A DNA stretch of 64,000 nucleotides, taken from Microbacterium hydrocarbonoxydans. Its GTDB lineage: Bacteria; Actinomycetota; Actinomycetes; Actinomycetales; Microbacteriaceae. Position 1 is the stretch's first letter. Every line of letters begins with the position of its first letter. This document shows positions 53,693-62,856 of the stretch, in pieces. A model generated the notes under the pieces. The model worked only from the letters and a program-made list of their open reading frames with translations, did no database searches and was not told the DNA's origin. Location: contig NZ_LR882982.1 of NCBI RefSeq assembly GCF_904831005.1, positions 434,001 through 498,000 of the forward strand, given 5' to 3'. A program made the translations under genes and the position numbers.

Positions 53693-54948
53693 CGCGTCAC
53701 CTGCACGCTGTCGTCGGCGACGAGGTCGGGCCCGATCACGCCGTCGAGCCGAAGGCCCGAGATGCGCAGGCCCGTCGCGAACTGCGCCTGGATGCCGGCC
53801 GCAGCCATCGCGGGCACGCCGTCGGCCATGGCAGGAACGGCCGGCTCGGCATCCGGTGCGAACGAGATGCTCACATGATCGAGCGTCACGTCGTCGAGCG
53901 GAGCCTCGGGCAGGCCGGAGATGAACGCGGCGCAGGACTGCACGTTCGTCGCGGTGATGTGCGACAGGTGGATGCCGCGGAACCGCGGCGTGCCCGCGTC
54001 GACCGGCTGGGGGGTGCGAGCCGACACGATCGGCAGCTTGCCGTCGGGACCGCAGAAGTAGAAGGGATTGATGACGAGCGGGCACATGACGCCGTCCATC
54101 ACGATGTTCGACACCCGCACGTCGGCGACGGTGCCGCCGCGCCCGCGACGGGACTTGATGCGGATGCCGCGGTCGGTGCCCTGGAAGACGCAGTTCGAGA
54201 TCACGACCCCGCGCACACCTCCCGACATCTCGCTGCCGATCACGACGCCTCCGTGCCCGTGGATCATCGTGCAGTTCGTGATGGCGATGTTCTCGCACGG
54301 CACGCGATCGGGCGAACCCTCGCTGCCGGCCTTGATCGCGATGCAGTCGTCGCCGACGTCGATGTGGCAGTCGCTGATGCGCACGTTCCGGCACGACTCG
54401 GGGTCGATGCCGTCGGTGTTGGGCGAGTCGGGAGGATTGATGATGCGGATGCCGGTGATGCGCACGTCGTCGCAGAGCAGCGGGTGCACGGTCCAGGCGG
54501 GGGAGTCGCGCAGCGTCACGCCCGAGATCTCGACCCGCGAGCATCCGTGCAGGCCGATCATGGTCGGACGCGGGTGGGCGAGCTCGCCGGCGCGGAACGC
54601 CGTCCACCACCATGCGCCGCCGCCGTCGATCTCGCCACGACCGGTGATGGCCACATCGACCGCATCCCGTGCGTACAGGCACGGCGAGTGGATGGTGGTC
54701 GCCGCACCCTCCCACCGCGCGTCGACCGGCGGGTAGAGGGCGGGGTCGGCCACGAATCGCAGCACGGCCCCCGCCTCGAGGTGCAGCTCCACGTGGGAAC
54801 GCAGGCGCAGAGCACCGGTCTCGTGCACGCCGGGGGTGACGCTGACGCGTCCGCCGCCCGCGTCAGCCGCCCGATCGATGGCATCCTGGAGCGCGCGCGT
54901 GGTGCGCACGACACTGCTCTCGGTGCTCTGCACCTGCGTTCCGCTCAT
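53689..54948 (-). CDS. Family 28 glycoside hydrolase (polygalacturonase-like), no signal peptide
   Basis: A 419-residue right-handed beta-helix enzyme. Active-site motifs are complete: NTDGID (Asp179), GDDCIAIK (Asp200, Asp201), HGHGGVVIGSE (His232) and RIKS. It cleaves galacturonan or rhamnogalacturonan. No secretion signal is present, so it should act in the cytosol on imported oligomers, giving galacturonate for the uronate operon. It is encoded inside the transporter operon, one base after the binding-protein gene. Confidence 0.94.
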   Translation of the reverse strand: MSGTQVQSTESSVVRTTRALQDAIDRAADAGGGRVSVTPGVHETGALRLRSHVELHLEAGAVLRFVADPALYPPVDARWEGAATTIHSPCLYARDAVDVAITGRGEIDGGGAWWWTAFRAGELAHPRPTMIGLHGCSRVEISGVTLRDSPAWTVHPLLCDDVRITGIRIINPPDSPNTDGIDPESCRNVRISDCHIDVGDDCIAIKAGSEGSPDRVPCENIAITNCTMIHGHGGVVIGSEMSGGVRGVVISNCVFQGTDRGIRIKSRRGRGGTVADVRVSNIVMDGVMCPLVINPFYFCGPDGKLPIVSARTPQPVDAGTPRFRGIHLSHITATNVQSCAAFISGLPEAPLDDVTLDHVSISFAPDAEPAVPAMADGVPAMAAAGIQAQFATGLRISGLRLDGVIGPDLVADDSVQVTR

Positions 54949-54949
54949 G

Positions 54950-56470
54950 TCACTTGCTCTCGGCGTACGAGGCGGTGAACTCCTCGATGATCGTGTCGAG
55001 CCCCTGGCTGCCGAGCTTGTCGATCGCGGCCTCGTAGCCGTCCATGTCGATCTGTCCGACCATGTACTTGTTGTACGCGTCGTTCGCCGCCTGCTGGATG
55101 GTCGACCAGCTCTGGTCGAATGCCGCCGAGCTCAGCGGCTGCGTCGGGTCGACGATGGCGAACTCGGCGTTCTCGGCGATCTTCTCGTTGCCCTCGTCGA
55201 CATAGGGTGCGGAGCTCTTGAACGTCGTGACGATGTCGGACGGCCGCGACGAGTTGTACGGCTGCACCTCCTGCTCCCACTTGGCCTGATCCGTGATCGC
55301 GACGACGCCGTCGTCGTCGACCGTGTAGTGCTCGCCTTCGACGCCGTTGGTCATGAGGGCGAACGCCTCTTCGTCGAGCAGCTTGTCGAGGAACGCGAGG
55401 ATCGACTTGAGCTCCGTCTCGTCCTTCACCTGCGTGGTCGACAGCGCCAGCCAGCCGCCGAAGCCGCCGCCCGTGTCGGAGAGGGCGCGACGAGGCACGT
55501 CCTCGAAGGTCATGTCGTTGACGAGGGCCCACGCCATGGGGGTGTTGGGATCCGCGCTCAGAGCGAGGTTCATGTAGTTCTTCGCCTCGAACAGGCCCGT
55601 GACGACGATTCCGCCCTTGCCCTGAGCGATCGCGTCCTGCTGGTTCTGCTTCTGCATGGTCACGAACTCGCCGTTCACCGCGCCCTGCTCGTACAGGCCG
55701 CGGTACCACTCCATGGCCTGCTTGAACTCGTCGGTCTGGAACGACGGGACGACCTCGTCGTCATCCGTGACCGCCCAGTTGTTGCCGGCGCCGAAGTGGC
55801 CGGCCAGCGACTTGAAGCCGAGCTTGAAGCTCTCGAGGCGATCGATGAAGCCGGTGGTGTCGTTCTGGCCGTTGCCGTCGGGATCCTGCGTCGCGAAGGC
55901 CACAGCCACCTCGCTGAGCTCCTCGATGGTGTGCGGCGTCTCGAGACCGAGGTTGTCGAGCCAGTCCTGGCGGATCAGCACTCCGTAGCGGGCCTTCGGC
56001 TTCTGGAACGGCACGCCGTACAGGTGGCCGTCGATGCGCGCCGAGGCGATGGTCTGCTCGTCGATCTGCGACAGGTTGGGGTAGTCCTCGAGGTACTTCT
56101 CCACGTCCCAGAACTGACCGGATCGGAGTGCCTGGCGCACCGACGTGTTCGTCGTGTTCGTGATCGAGGTGATGTCGGCGAGTGTGTCGGACGCGAGCGC
56201 CGCGTTGATCTTCTCGTCCTTCGACGCGTCGGGCACCCACTGGAAGTTGAGCTCGGTGCCGGTGTACTCCTCGAGGGCGGTCTGGATCGGACCGTCTGCT
56301 TCGGGCGTCGTGGGCGTGTGGAGCATCGTCATCCAGGTGACGCTCTCGGCGGGCTTCACTTCGCCACCGCCGTCTCCCGTCGCATCGCCCGACGAGCCGC
56401 ACGCGGTGAGCGCGAGTGCTGCGACGGTGACGGAAGCGACGGCGATTCCGAGCCTGGAGTGATTCCTCAT
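54950..56470 (-). CDS. Extracellular solute-binding lipoprotein, LplA/YtcQ type
   Basis: A 506-residue ABC binding protein. The lipobox is LTACGSS at residues 21-27, so it is anchored outside the membrane. The size and features such as ASKDEKINAALASDTLADIT fit the LplA/YtcQ group for large oligosaccharides. ATG 56470 follows GAGAGGAAG and overlaps YesL by four bases. It should deliver pectin fragments to the two permeases. Confidence 0.93.
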   Translation of the reverse strand: MRNHSRLGIAVASVTVAALALTACGSSGDATGDGGGEVKPAESVTWMTMLHTPTTPEADGPIQTALEEYTGTELNFQWVPDASKDEKINAALASDTLADITSITNTTNTSVRQALRSGQFWDVEKYLEDYPNLSQIDEQTIASARIDGHLYGVPFQKPKARYGVLIRQDWLDNLGLETPHTIEELSEVAVAFATQDPDGNGQNDTTGFIDRLESFKLGFKSLAGHFGAGNNWAVTDDDEVVPSFQTDEFKQAMEWYRGLYEQGAVNGEFVTMQKQNQQDAIAQGKGGIVVTGLFEAKNYMNLALSADPNTPMAWALVNDMTFEDVPRRALSDTGGGFGGWLALSTTQVKDETELKSILAFLDKLLDEEAFALMTNGVEGEHYTVDDDGVVAITDQAKWEQEVQPYNSSRPSDIVTTFKSSAPYVDEGNEKIAENAEFAIVDPTQPLSSAAFDQSWSTIQQAANDAYNKYMVGQIDMDGYEAAIDKLGSQGLDTIIEEFTASYAESK

Positions 56471-57144
56471 TGTGATCTTCCTCTCGCAAGGTGCAGACGG
56501 GCCGGCGAGGTCTCGCGCGGCGTAGGGGGTGAGGTCGGGGCGTCTTCTGCGGTGAGGCCGCCGAAGACGGTGCGGGTGACGGCGCCGATCGCGGCCGCGG
56601 GGATGCCGATGCCGAAGAGCACGAGGATCGGCAGAGCGAAAGACGCGAGCAGCCACACGACCGCGACGACCGCGGCGGTGGCGACGATCGTCCAGTGCAG
56701 CGAACCGAGGCCGATCAGCAGCGCGGCGACGATCTGGCGATGGATGCCGCGGACGTCGGTTGCCGCCATCACGGGGAACACGTATGCGGCGATGATGCCG
56801 ATCACGACGAGTGCCACGACGTTGACGAACTGCAGCAGCCAGCTGGCGCCGGTGAAGATGTTGGTGACGGCGATCGCGCCTGCGGCGAGGAGGATGCCGC
56901 CCATCGCGGTGGCCGGCCAGTACCGCGCGCGCAGGTGTCCGATGAACGCGGCCGTGACGGGAGGTGTCTCGCCCCGGCGGAACCATCCGTCGAGGTAGGC
57001 GGCGACCGCGTACGAGGCGGGACCGATGCCGAACACGACGAGTCCGAGTGCCGTCGCGGCGACCCAGAGCAGGTTCAGGTACGCGACCCGGTAGACCGCC
57101 CGCAGGAACAGGTTCAGGCGCATGAACGCCTCGTACGAGAACAT
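56467..57144 (-). CDS. YesL-family (DUF624) membrane protein
   Basis: A 225-residue membrane protein with about five or six helices and the N-terminal pattern of YesL, which in Bacillus lies in the rhamnogalacturonan operon. ATG 57144 shares its A with the permease stop. Thought to assist oligosaccharide uptake; the mechanism is unknown. Confidence 0.85.
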   Translation of the reverse strand: MFSYEAFMRLNLFLRAVYRVAYLNLLWVAATALGLVVFGIGPASYAVAAYLDGWFRRGETPPVTAAFIGHLRARYWPATAMGGILLAAGAIAVTNIFTGASWLLQFVNVVALVVIGIIAAYVFPVMAATDVRGIHRQIVAALLIGLGSLHWTIVATAAVVAVVWLLASFALPILVLFGIGIPAAAIGAVTRTVFGGLTAEDAPTSPPTPRETSPARLHLARGRSQ

Positions 57145-58097
57145 CAGTACACGCCCTCCTCGCCGAGCTTCTTGGCGAGCTTGTTGGCGCCGATGACGAG
57201 GATGAGTCCCACCAGACCCTTGAACAGGCCCACTGCGGTCGCGTAGCTGAGCTGACCGTTCTGGATTCCGGCGGTGTACACATAGGTGTCGAAGATCTCG
57301 CCGACCTCGCGGTTGAGGGAGTTCAGCATCAGGAACATGTGCTCGAAGCCGAGCTCGAGGAAGTCGCCGATCGCGAGGATGAACATCACGATGATCGTCG
57401 GGCGGATCGCCGGGAGCGTGATGTGCCACGTCTGCAGCCAGCGTCCGGCGCCGTCGAGCTCGGCGGCCTCGTACAGCTCCATGTCGACCCCGGTCATCGC
57501 GGCCAGGTAGATGATCGTGCCCCAGCCGGCGGTCTTCCAGATCTCCTGGATCGTGTAGAGCGGGCGCAGCCAGTCGGGGTCGGTGAGGAAGGGCACCGCC
57601 TGCATGCCCCACGACTCCAGCAGGGCGTTGATGCTGCCGCCGTCTGTGGTCAGCAGCACGTAGAAGAGCGAGACGACGATGACCCACGACATGAAGTGGG
57701 GCAGGTAGATGACGGTCTGGATGCTGCGCTGGAAGATCTTGGAGCGCAGCTCGTTGAGCAGCAGCGCGAGGATGATCGGGATCGGGAACGCGAAGACCAG
57801 CAGCAGCAGCGACACGGTCACCGTGTTGACGAGCAGCATCACGAACGTGCTCTCGCTGAAGAAGCGGATGAAGTGGTCGAAACCCACCCACGGGCTTCCG
57901 GCGATGCCACGGAACGGCGAGTAGTCCTGGAAGGCGATGACCAGGCCGCCCATCGGCACGTACTTGAAGACGATGAAGTACGCGATGCCGGGGATGGCCA
58001 TCAGATACAGCGCGCGCTGGCGCCAGATGCTCTGCCACCACGGGCGTTTCCGGTACGTGGCGGGCATCTGCCCTGCCGTCGCGTCAACGCTCACCAT
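57144..58097 (-). CDS. Carbohydrate ABC permease, LplB type
   Basis: A 317-residue permease with six helices and the EAA loop DMELYEAAELDGAGRWLQTWHITLPA (near 180-205). It opens the six-gene transporter operon. Two operator-like palindromes lie 52-75 bp upstream. Together with the LplC-type subunit it forms the membrane channel. Confidence 0.94.
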   Translation of the reverse strand: MVSVDATAGQMPATYRKRPWWQSIWRQRALYLMAIPGIAYFIVFKYVPMGGLVIAFQDYSPFRGIAGSPWVGFDHFIRFFSESTFVMLLVNTVTVSLLLLVFAFPIPIILALLLNELRSKIFQRSIQTVIYLPHFMSWVIVVSLFYVLLTTDGGSINALLESWGMQAVPFLTDPDWLRPLYTIQEIWKTAGWGTIIYLAAMTGVDMELYEAAELDGAGRWLQTWHITLPAIRPTIIVMFILAIGDFLELGFEHMFLMLNSLNREVGEIFDTYVYTAGIQNGQLSYATAVGLFKGLVGLILVIGANKLAKKLGEEGVY

Positions 58098-58148
58098 GGG
58101 TGCGCCTTCCTGTTCTCGTCATCGAGGTCGGATGCGGAAAAGCTGAGA

Positions 58149-58156
58149 AAGCGCTT
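58149..58156. promoter_or_regulatory. LacI-type operator, AAGCGCTT core
   Basis: AAGCGCTT in GAGAAAGCGCTTCCCC lies 51 bp before the LplB-type start. The same core stands at 61522-61529 before the second Gfo/Idh gene. Confidence 0.6.
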
Positions 58157-58164
58157 CCCCGAGT

Positions 58165-58172
58165 AACCGGTT
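58165..58172. promoter_or_regulatory. LacI-type operator, AACCGGTT core
   Basis: AACCGGTT followed by TCCC lies 16 bp from the AAGCGCTT site, centre to centre, upstream of the transporter operon. It matches 47604-47611 before GH43. Confidence 0.6.
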
Positions 58173-58240
58173 TCCCGAGATTAGCATGCGAGGCGGGAGT
58201 CGACAACAGTCAGTTATGCGACCGTGTCGAAGCCGGGTGG

Positions 58241-59236
58241 TCAGCCCTTGGCGGGTCCGGTGCTGGCGCGCACGACGACCGCCGGAGTGAAGGTCGCGGC
58301 GCTCACGGGTTCGCCTCCCGTGAGCAGCGCGTGCATCGCGTCCCAGGCGAGGCGCCCGATCTCGGCGGCCGGCACCGCCGCGGTGGTGAGCGGGGGTGTC
58401 GTGTACGCCGCGAAGGGGATGTCGTCGAAGCCGGTGATCGACAGGTCGTCGGGCACTCGCAGGCCGCGGGTGGTCACCGCCGACAGCAGACCCATCGCGA
58501 CGAGGTCGTTGAAGGCCAGCACGGCGGTCGCACCGCTCGCGACGACGGCGTCGGCCGAGGCCGCGCCGCTGTCGAAGTCGACGCCTGCGGGGATCTCGAT
58601 GAACTCGATGTCGCCGACGGCAGCGGCATCCGCGATCGCGCGCGCTCGGGCCTCGCCCGATGCGCTGCCGACGACTCCCGAGAGGAACACGATCCGGCGG
58701 TGTCCGAGTTCACGCAGGTGTGCGATCAGCTCGCCCATCGCGGCGCCGTAGTCGGCGGCGACGGTGGGCACGTCGATCTGCGGGAGGCGGTTGATCACGA
58801 CAGCCGGCGCGACCGTCGGCAGCAGCGCCGAGAGCTCGCTCTGCGGCAGGCGGGGAGCGCACAGGATCACGCCGTCCGTGCGGCGCCTCGTCGTCGTGGC
58901 GAGTGCGACCTCGTCGGCGACCTGCTCGGCGGTGTCGGAGATGAGCACGTGGAACCCGTCGGCCGCGGCCGCGCGGCTGAGTCCGTGCAGGATCGCCTGG
59001 AACGTCGGGTTGGCGAGATCGGGGATCATGACCGACACGGTCTGCGTCTGGCCGAGCACGAGACTGCGGGCCAGGGGGTTCGCCGTGTAGCCGAGCTCTG
59101 CCGCCGCAGCTCGCACGCGTTCGACGAGCAGCGGGTCGACGGTCGGGTTCCCGTTCATGGCGCGCGAGACGGTCGAGAGCGAGACGCCCGCGAGCTTCGC
59201 GACGTCGGTGATGCCTGCTCGTGCGGAGCGCGTCAT
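58241..59236 (-). CDS. LacI-family transcriptional regulator (transporter operon)
   Basis: A 331-residue repressor with HTH TDVAKLAGVSLSTVSRAMNG and a sensor domain opening VSVMIPDLANPTFQAILHG. It precedes the transporter operon on the same strand and is divergent from the M24-fold gene. It is the best candidate for the sites at 58149-58172 and 59285. Confidence 0.94.
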   Translation of the reverse strand: MTRSARAGITDVAKLAGVSLSTVSRAMNGNPTVDPLLVERVRAAAAELGYTANPLARSLVLGQTQTVSVMIPDLANPTFQAILHGLSRAAAADGFHVLISDTAEQVADEVALATTTRRRTDGVILCAPRLPQSELSALLPTVAPAVVINRLPQIDVPTVAADYGAAMGELIAHLRELGHRRIVFLSGVVGSASGEARARAIADAAAVGDIEFIEIPAGVDFDSGAASADAVVASGATAVLAFNDLVAMGLLSAVTTRGLRVPDDLSITGFDDIPFAAYTTPPLTTAAVPAAEIGRLAWDAMHALLTGGEPVSAATFTPAVVVRASTGPAKG

Positions 59237-59284
59237 CGGGGTCCCCTCTTCCGCGAACGGCGGCGGATGTGGTCATATGTGAGA

Positions 59285-59292
59285 AAACGTTT
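59285..59292. promoter_or_regulatory. LacI-type operator, AAACGTTT core
   Basis: AAACGTTT within GAGAAAACGTTTGC lies in the divergent spacer, 13 bp before the M24-fold gene and 48 bp from the LacI start. It could control both. Confidence 0.6.
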
Positions 59293-59305
59293 GCTAGGAG
59301 TTCTC

Positions 59306-60352
59306 ATGGTCGGGTCATTCAAGGATCGTATCGAGAAGCAGGAGAGAGTGTCCCGAGTGCGCCGCAGTGCGGGGGCGTCGATTCTGATGACTTCTCACGA
59401 GGCTGTGTCGTGGTACCTCGAGGGCGTGCGCACGCATGTCTCGCTGGCGGGCCCGCCGGTGCTGGCGGTGAGGGCCGATTCCGACGGCGACACCCTCTTC
59501 GTCGCAGACAACGAGGCGGATCGCCTGATCGCCGAGGAGCTGTTGCCCTCGGATGCCGATCGCATCGTGAGGGTGCCCTGGTGGACTCCGCCGGCGGTCG
59601 CGGCTGCCGAGGACGCTGGCTCGGCCTCCGCCGTCGGTGAGTCGTCGGTGGCCGCGGAGCTGCGGGCGGCACGCGCGCGGATGCTCCCCGCAGAGGTCTC
59701 GCGCTACCGCTCGCTGGGCCGTGATCTCGCTCGCTCCGTCACGGACTCCCTCGCCGGCATGGGCCCCGAGCATGCCGAGTGGGACGCGGCGTCTGCCGTC
59801 GCCGCCGGGCTCGTGTCGCGGGGCATCGATCCGCTGGTCGTGCTGGTGACCGGTGCGAGCCGTGTCTCGTATCGGCATCCGCTGCCGACCGGGGCGCGGT
59901 TGGGCGAGCGCGCCATGATCGTGGTGTGCGGCCGTCGTGACGGGCTGATCGCCAACGCCACGCGCTGGATCGGAGCCGGGGTCGACGACGAGCCGATCTT
60001 CGCCGTCGAGCGCGCGTTCCTCGACGCCTCGGTGCCGGGAGCCCGACTCGACGAGGCGTTCGCCGCCGGATGCTCCGCGTACGAGCGCGCCGGATTCGAC
60101 CCGGGGGAGTGGCGGCGGCACCACCAGGGTGGGCCGGCCGGCTACGCCGGGCGGGATCCGCGCGCCACATCGTCCACTCGCGATGTGCTCGTCGAGAACC
60201 AGGCGTTCGCGTGGAACCCCTCGGCGCCGGGCGTCAAAGTCGAGGACACGCTGCTACGCAGCGCTGAGGGGTGGGAAGTGCTGACGGTCGACGATCGCTG
60301 GCCGTCGGTCGAGTTCGAGGGAATGCGGCGGCCGATCACGAAGGAGTACTGA
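59306..60352 (+). CDS. M24 (creatinase/aminopeptidase P-fold) protein, probably without metal site
   Basis: A 348-residue protein; ATG 59306 follows AGGAG. The C-terminal half has the M24 pita-bread outline with RHHQGGPAGYAGRD (His272-273) and VENQAFAWNPSAPGVKVEDT. The paired Asp ligands expected in the strand after the first conserved block are replaced by GERAMIVVCGRRDGLIANATR, so the usual two-metal centre seems incomplete. Genes of this type recur in sugar operons. Enzymatic role is unclear. Confidence 0.78.
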   Translation: MVGSFKDRIEKQERVSRVRRSAGASILMTSHEAVSWYLEGVRTHVSLAGPPVLAVRADSDGDTLFVADNEADRLIAEELLPSDADRIVRVPWWTPPAVAAAEDAGSASAVGESSVAAELRAARARMLPAEVSRYRSLGRDLARSVTDSLAGMGPEHAEWDAASAVAAGLVSRGIDPLVVLVTGASRVSYRHPLPTGARLGERAMIVVCGRRDGLIANATRWIGAGVDDEPIFAVERAFLDASVPGARLDEAFAAGCSAYERAGFDPGEWRRHHQGGPAGYAGRDPRATSSTRDVLVENQAFAWNPSAPGVKVEDTLLRSAEGWEVLTVDDRWPSVEFEGMRRPITKEY

Positions 60353-60396
60353 GCCGGACGCGTGCGCAGCCCGTCGCCGCCCGAGAGCCGGGCGGC

Positions 60397-61485
60397 TCAC
60401 CGCGCGAAGGCGGCACCGACCTCGCTGAACAGCGCGCCGGACCGCGCGGCCCGCTCGACGACCTCCTGGATGCCGTCGATCGTGGCGAGCGGGGCTGTGC
60501 GATCCGTGACGACCGTGATCGCCGACGCCGGCACCGGAACGGGGTCGGGGGCCGTGCGCACGGCCTCGAGCACCGCCATGAAGGCACCGGCCTCGACCAA
60601 CGGCGAGGACAGCGCGACGCCGTGCTCGCGATGGTCGAGAAGCTGTTCGACGAGATCGGTGCGACCGGTGTGGGCGACGCGGCCGTCGGGGTAGGTCAGC
60701 TCGTCGGACGTGTAGCCGAAGAGCACCTCGGCATCGGCCGTCCTCACCTCGATCACGGGCGCGGTCTGCTCGGGGCTCGCGAGAGTGAGTGCTGCGGTCA
60801 CCAGGAGTCCGTCGTGGAGGGTCACGCGCAGGCTCGACGTGTCGTCGGCTTCGATGTCGTTCGCGCGATACAGCTCGAGCTCGATGCGCTGCACATCTTC
60901 ACGGCGGCGGGCGCCCGCGACGCGCAGTGCGGTGGCCACGGCGTGCGCGAGCGGGTTGGTGACGACGCCGTCGACGATGGGGATGCCGTCCAGCATCCGC
61001 TTGCCCGCCCATGCGGACCTCGTCCAGTAGGCGGCGTCGCGCGACCAGGTCGCCCAGGTCGCGACCGAGGTCGGTGCGCCGAGCGCGGCGATGTCTGCGA
61101 GCGCGTGCGACCCGAAGCTCTGGAATCCGATCTGCACGCTGCGTCCCGCGGCCTGCTCGGCGGCGAGGAGTTCGAGGAACTGAGCCATCGTGGCCACGGG
61201 GGGCTTCTCGAGGTAGACGTCTGCGCCGGCATCGAGCGCGGCGAGCGCGAGGGAGTGATGCGTCCCGGTGGGCGTCGCGATGATCACGACATCGGGGCGC
61301 ACGCCCGCCGAGAGCGCGGCGCTCAGACTCGGGTATGCCGGCGCGTCGGCCCCGTATCCCTCTGCGGGCGGCCCCGCGGGGTCGGCGACGGCGACGAGCC
61401 GTGCGCGGTCGGAGAGTCTCTCGAGGTTGCGCAGGTGCGAGGCGCCGTATCCCCGAGCGCCCACGAGCAGTACGTCATGCATCAT
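60397..61485 (-). CDS. Gfo/Idh/MocA-family oxidoreductase
   Basis: About 362 residues. ATG 61485 is preferred because GGAAGG stands 9 bases before it; ATG 61491 is possible but lies only three bases from that site. VLLVGARGYGASHLRNL is the NAD-binding start and VYLEKPP the family motif. It is convergent with the M24-fold gene, and an AAGCGCTT operator lies upstream. Likely acts on a pectin-derived sugar; substrate unknown. Confidence 0.85.
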   Translation of the reverse strand: MMHDVLLVGARGYGASHLRNLERLSDRARLVAVADPAGPPAEGYGADAPAYPSLSAALSAGVRPDVVIIATPTGTHHSLALAALDAGADVYLEKPPVATMAQFLELLAAEQAAGRSVQIGFQSFGSHALADIAALGAPTSVATWATWSRDAAYWTRSAWAGKRMLDGIPIVDGVVTNPLAHAVATALRVAGARRREDVQRIELELYRANDIEADDTSSLRVTLHDGLLVTAALTLASPEQTAPVIEVRTADAEVLFGYTSDELTYPDGRVAHTGRTDLVEQLLDHREHGVALSSPLVEAGAFMAVLEAVRTAPDPVPVPASAITVVTDRTAPLATIDGIQEVVERAARSGALFSEVGAAFAR

Positions 61486-61521
61486 CGTCATTCGCCTTCC
61501 GTGTCCGCTCATCCTAGTGGA

Positions 61522-61529
61522 AAGCGCTT
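61522..61529. promoter_or_regulatory. LacI-type operator, AAGCGCTT core
   Basis: AAGCGCTT within GGAAAGCGCTTACC lies 36 bp before the Gfo/Idh start chosen here. It equals the core at 58149-58156. Confidence 0.6.
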
Positions 61530-61668
61530 ACCGCCGAAAGGCTGTCTGGCCTTGCCCCTGCTCTGTCCGCCTGCCATTCGTCCGCCCCCGCCCGTCCATC
61601 TGCATGCTCCGATTCCGGATGCATGCCGAGAAAGGGTGTTCTGGGCATGCATCCGTGATTCGGGCATG

Positions 61669-61754
61669 CAGGTGAGTGGGCCGGCGAGGGGACCGGCCGG
61701 TGAGTGGGCAGGCGAGGGGGATGGGTAGGTGAGTGAGCAGGTGAGGGAGTGAGT
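61669..61754. repeat. Degenerate tandem repeat, about 28-bp unit
   Basis: Three units starting GGTGAGTGGGCCGGCGAGGGG, GGTGAGTGGGCAGGCGAGGGG and GGTGAGTGAGCAGGTGAGGG lie between the Gfo/Idh promoter and the 3' end of the next LacI gene. Just before them are several GCATGC-rich inverted segments (61601-61669). No gene is seen. Confidence 0.6.
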
Positions 61755-61758
61755 CCCG

Positions 61759-62766
61759 TCACCCGCCGGTCGAGCGCCGGACGATCAGCTCGGGCGGGAA
61801 CACCGTCTGTCGCGGGATGCTCTCGGGATCGGCCGCCTCTTCGAGCACGATGCGCAGCGCGGTGCGCCCGATCATGCGGCTGGGCTGACGGATCGACGAC
61901 AGCGGCACGGCTGCGGCAGCGGCGAACGGATTGTCGTCGAAGCCGATCAGCGCGATCTCGTCCGGCACGAGCACGCGACCGCCCGACACCAGCGACTGCA
62001 GCAGCCCGAGCGCGAGCAGATCGTTGGCGGCGAAGAGCGCATCGGGCCATTCGCGGCGAGGTCGGGTGAGCAGACGGGTGCCTGCAGCCACCCCCTCATC
62101 GACCGTCATCGCCGCTGTCGGCACGACCTCGAGCTCGACATGCACGGAGGCGTTCTCTGCCGCGGCCCGCGCGCCCGCCAGACGATCGGTGACCTGGCGC
62201 ATGTCGAAGGGGCCGCCGACGAAGGCGATGCGTCGCCGCCCGCCCTCGATCAGGTGCTCGACCGCGAGCCGCCCGCCGGCGACGCTGTCGACCGACACCG
62301 ACGAGAATCCGCTGTCGGCGCTGAAGCGGTCGACGAGCACGGTGGCGATGCCGCTCGCCCGGAACCGGCGCAGCTGCGTCATGACATCGCCGTAGGGGGC
62401 GATGAGCAGGCCGCGCACCTGCTGCTCGCGGAACAGATCGAGGTAGACCTTCTCGCGCGACGGGTCATCGTCGGTGTTGCCGTAGAGAATCGCGATCCCG
62501 TGGCTGGACGCCTCGTCTTCGGCCCCTCGCACCACGTCGTTGTAGAACGGGTTCTGCCCGTCGAGCACGACGAAGCCGACGGTCGTGCTGACGCCGGCGC
62601 GCAGCTTGCGAGCCGCGTCGTTGCGTACGTAGCCCAGCTCGTCGATGGCCTTCGTCACGCGTTCGACGGATTCGCTGGAGACCTCGTCGGGGCGGTTCAG
62701 CACGTTCGAGACGGTGCCCACCGAGACGCCCGCGAGGACGGCGACATCGCGGATGCTGACGGGCAT
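61759..62766 (-). CDS. LacI-family transcriptional regulator (CUT2 transporter)
   Basis: A 335-residue repressor with HTH VSIRDVAVLAGVSVGTVSNVL and a sensor domain. It is divergent from the CUT2 ABC ATPase gene, with a perfect 12-bp palindrome between. It probably controls that transporter in response to the transported sugar. Confidence 0.94.
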   Translation of the reverse strand: MPVSIRDVAVLAGVSVGTVSNVLNRPDEVSSESVERVTKAIDELGYVRNDAARKLRAGVSTTVGFVVLDGQNPFYNDVVRGAEDEASSHGIAILYGNTDDDPSREKVYLDLFREQQVRGLLIAPYGDVMTQLRRFRASGIATVLVDRFSADSGFSSVSVDSVAGGRLAVEHLIEGGRRRIAFVGGPFDMRQVTDRLAGARAAAENASVHVELEVVPTAAMTVDEGVAAGTRLLTRPRREWPDALFAANDLLALGLLQSLVSGGRVLVPDEIALIGFDDNPFAAAAAVPLSSIRQPSRMIGRTALRIVLEEAADPESIPRQTVFPPELIVRRSTGG

Positions 62767-62856
62767 TCTGCTGTCCTCTCGTCGTCGGGCGGATCACGCT
62801 TCGGCATCGGGGGTTGACCTGCGGCCGGCATCACATACACTAGCCTGAAACGAGCT

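Noticed and set aside
54836..56998. A 720-codon open frame on the plus strand across GH28, the binding protein and YesL
   Set aside because: Codon-bias shadow. The minus-strand frames carry clear family motifs and ribosome sites, and the plus-strand product has no domain.
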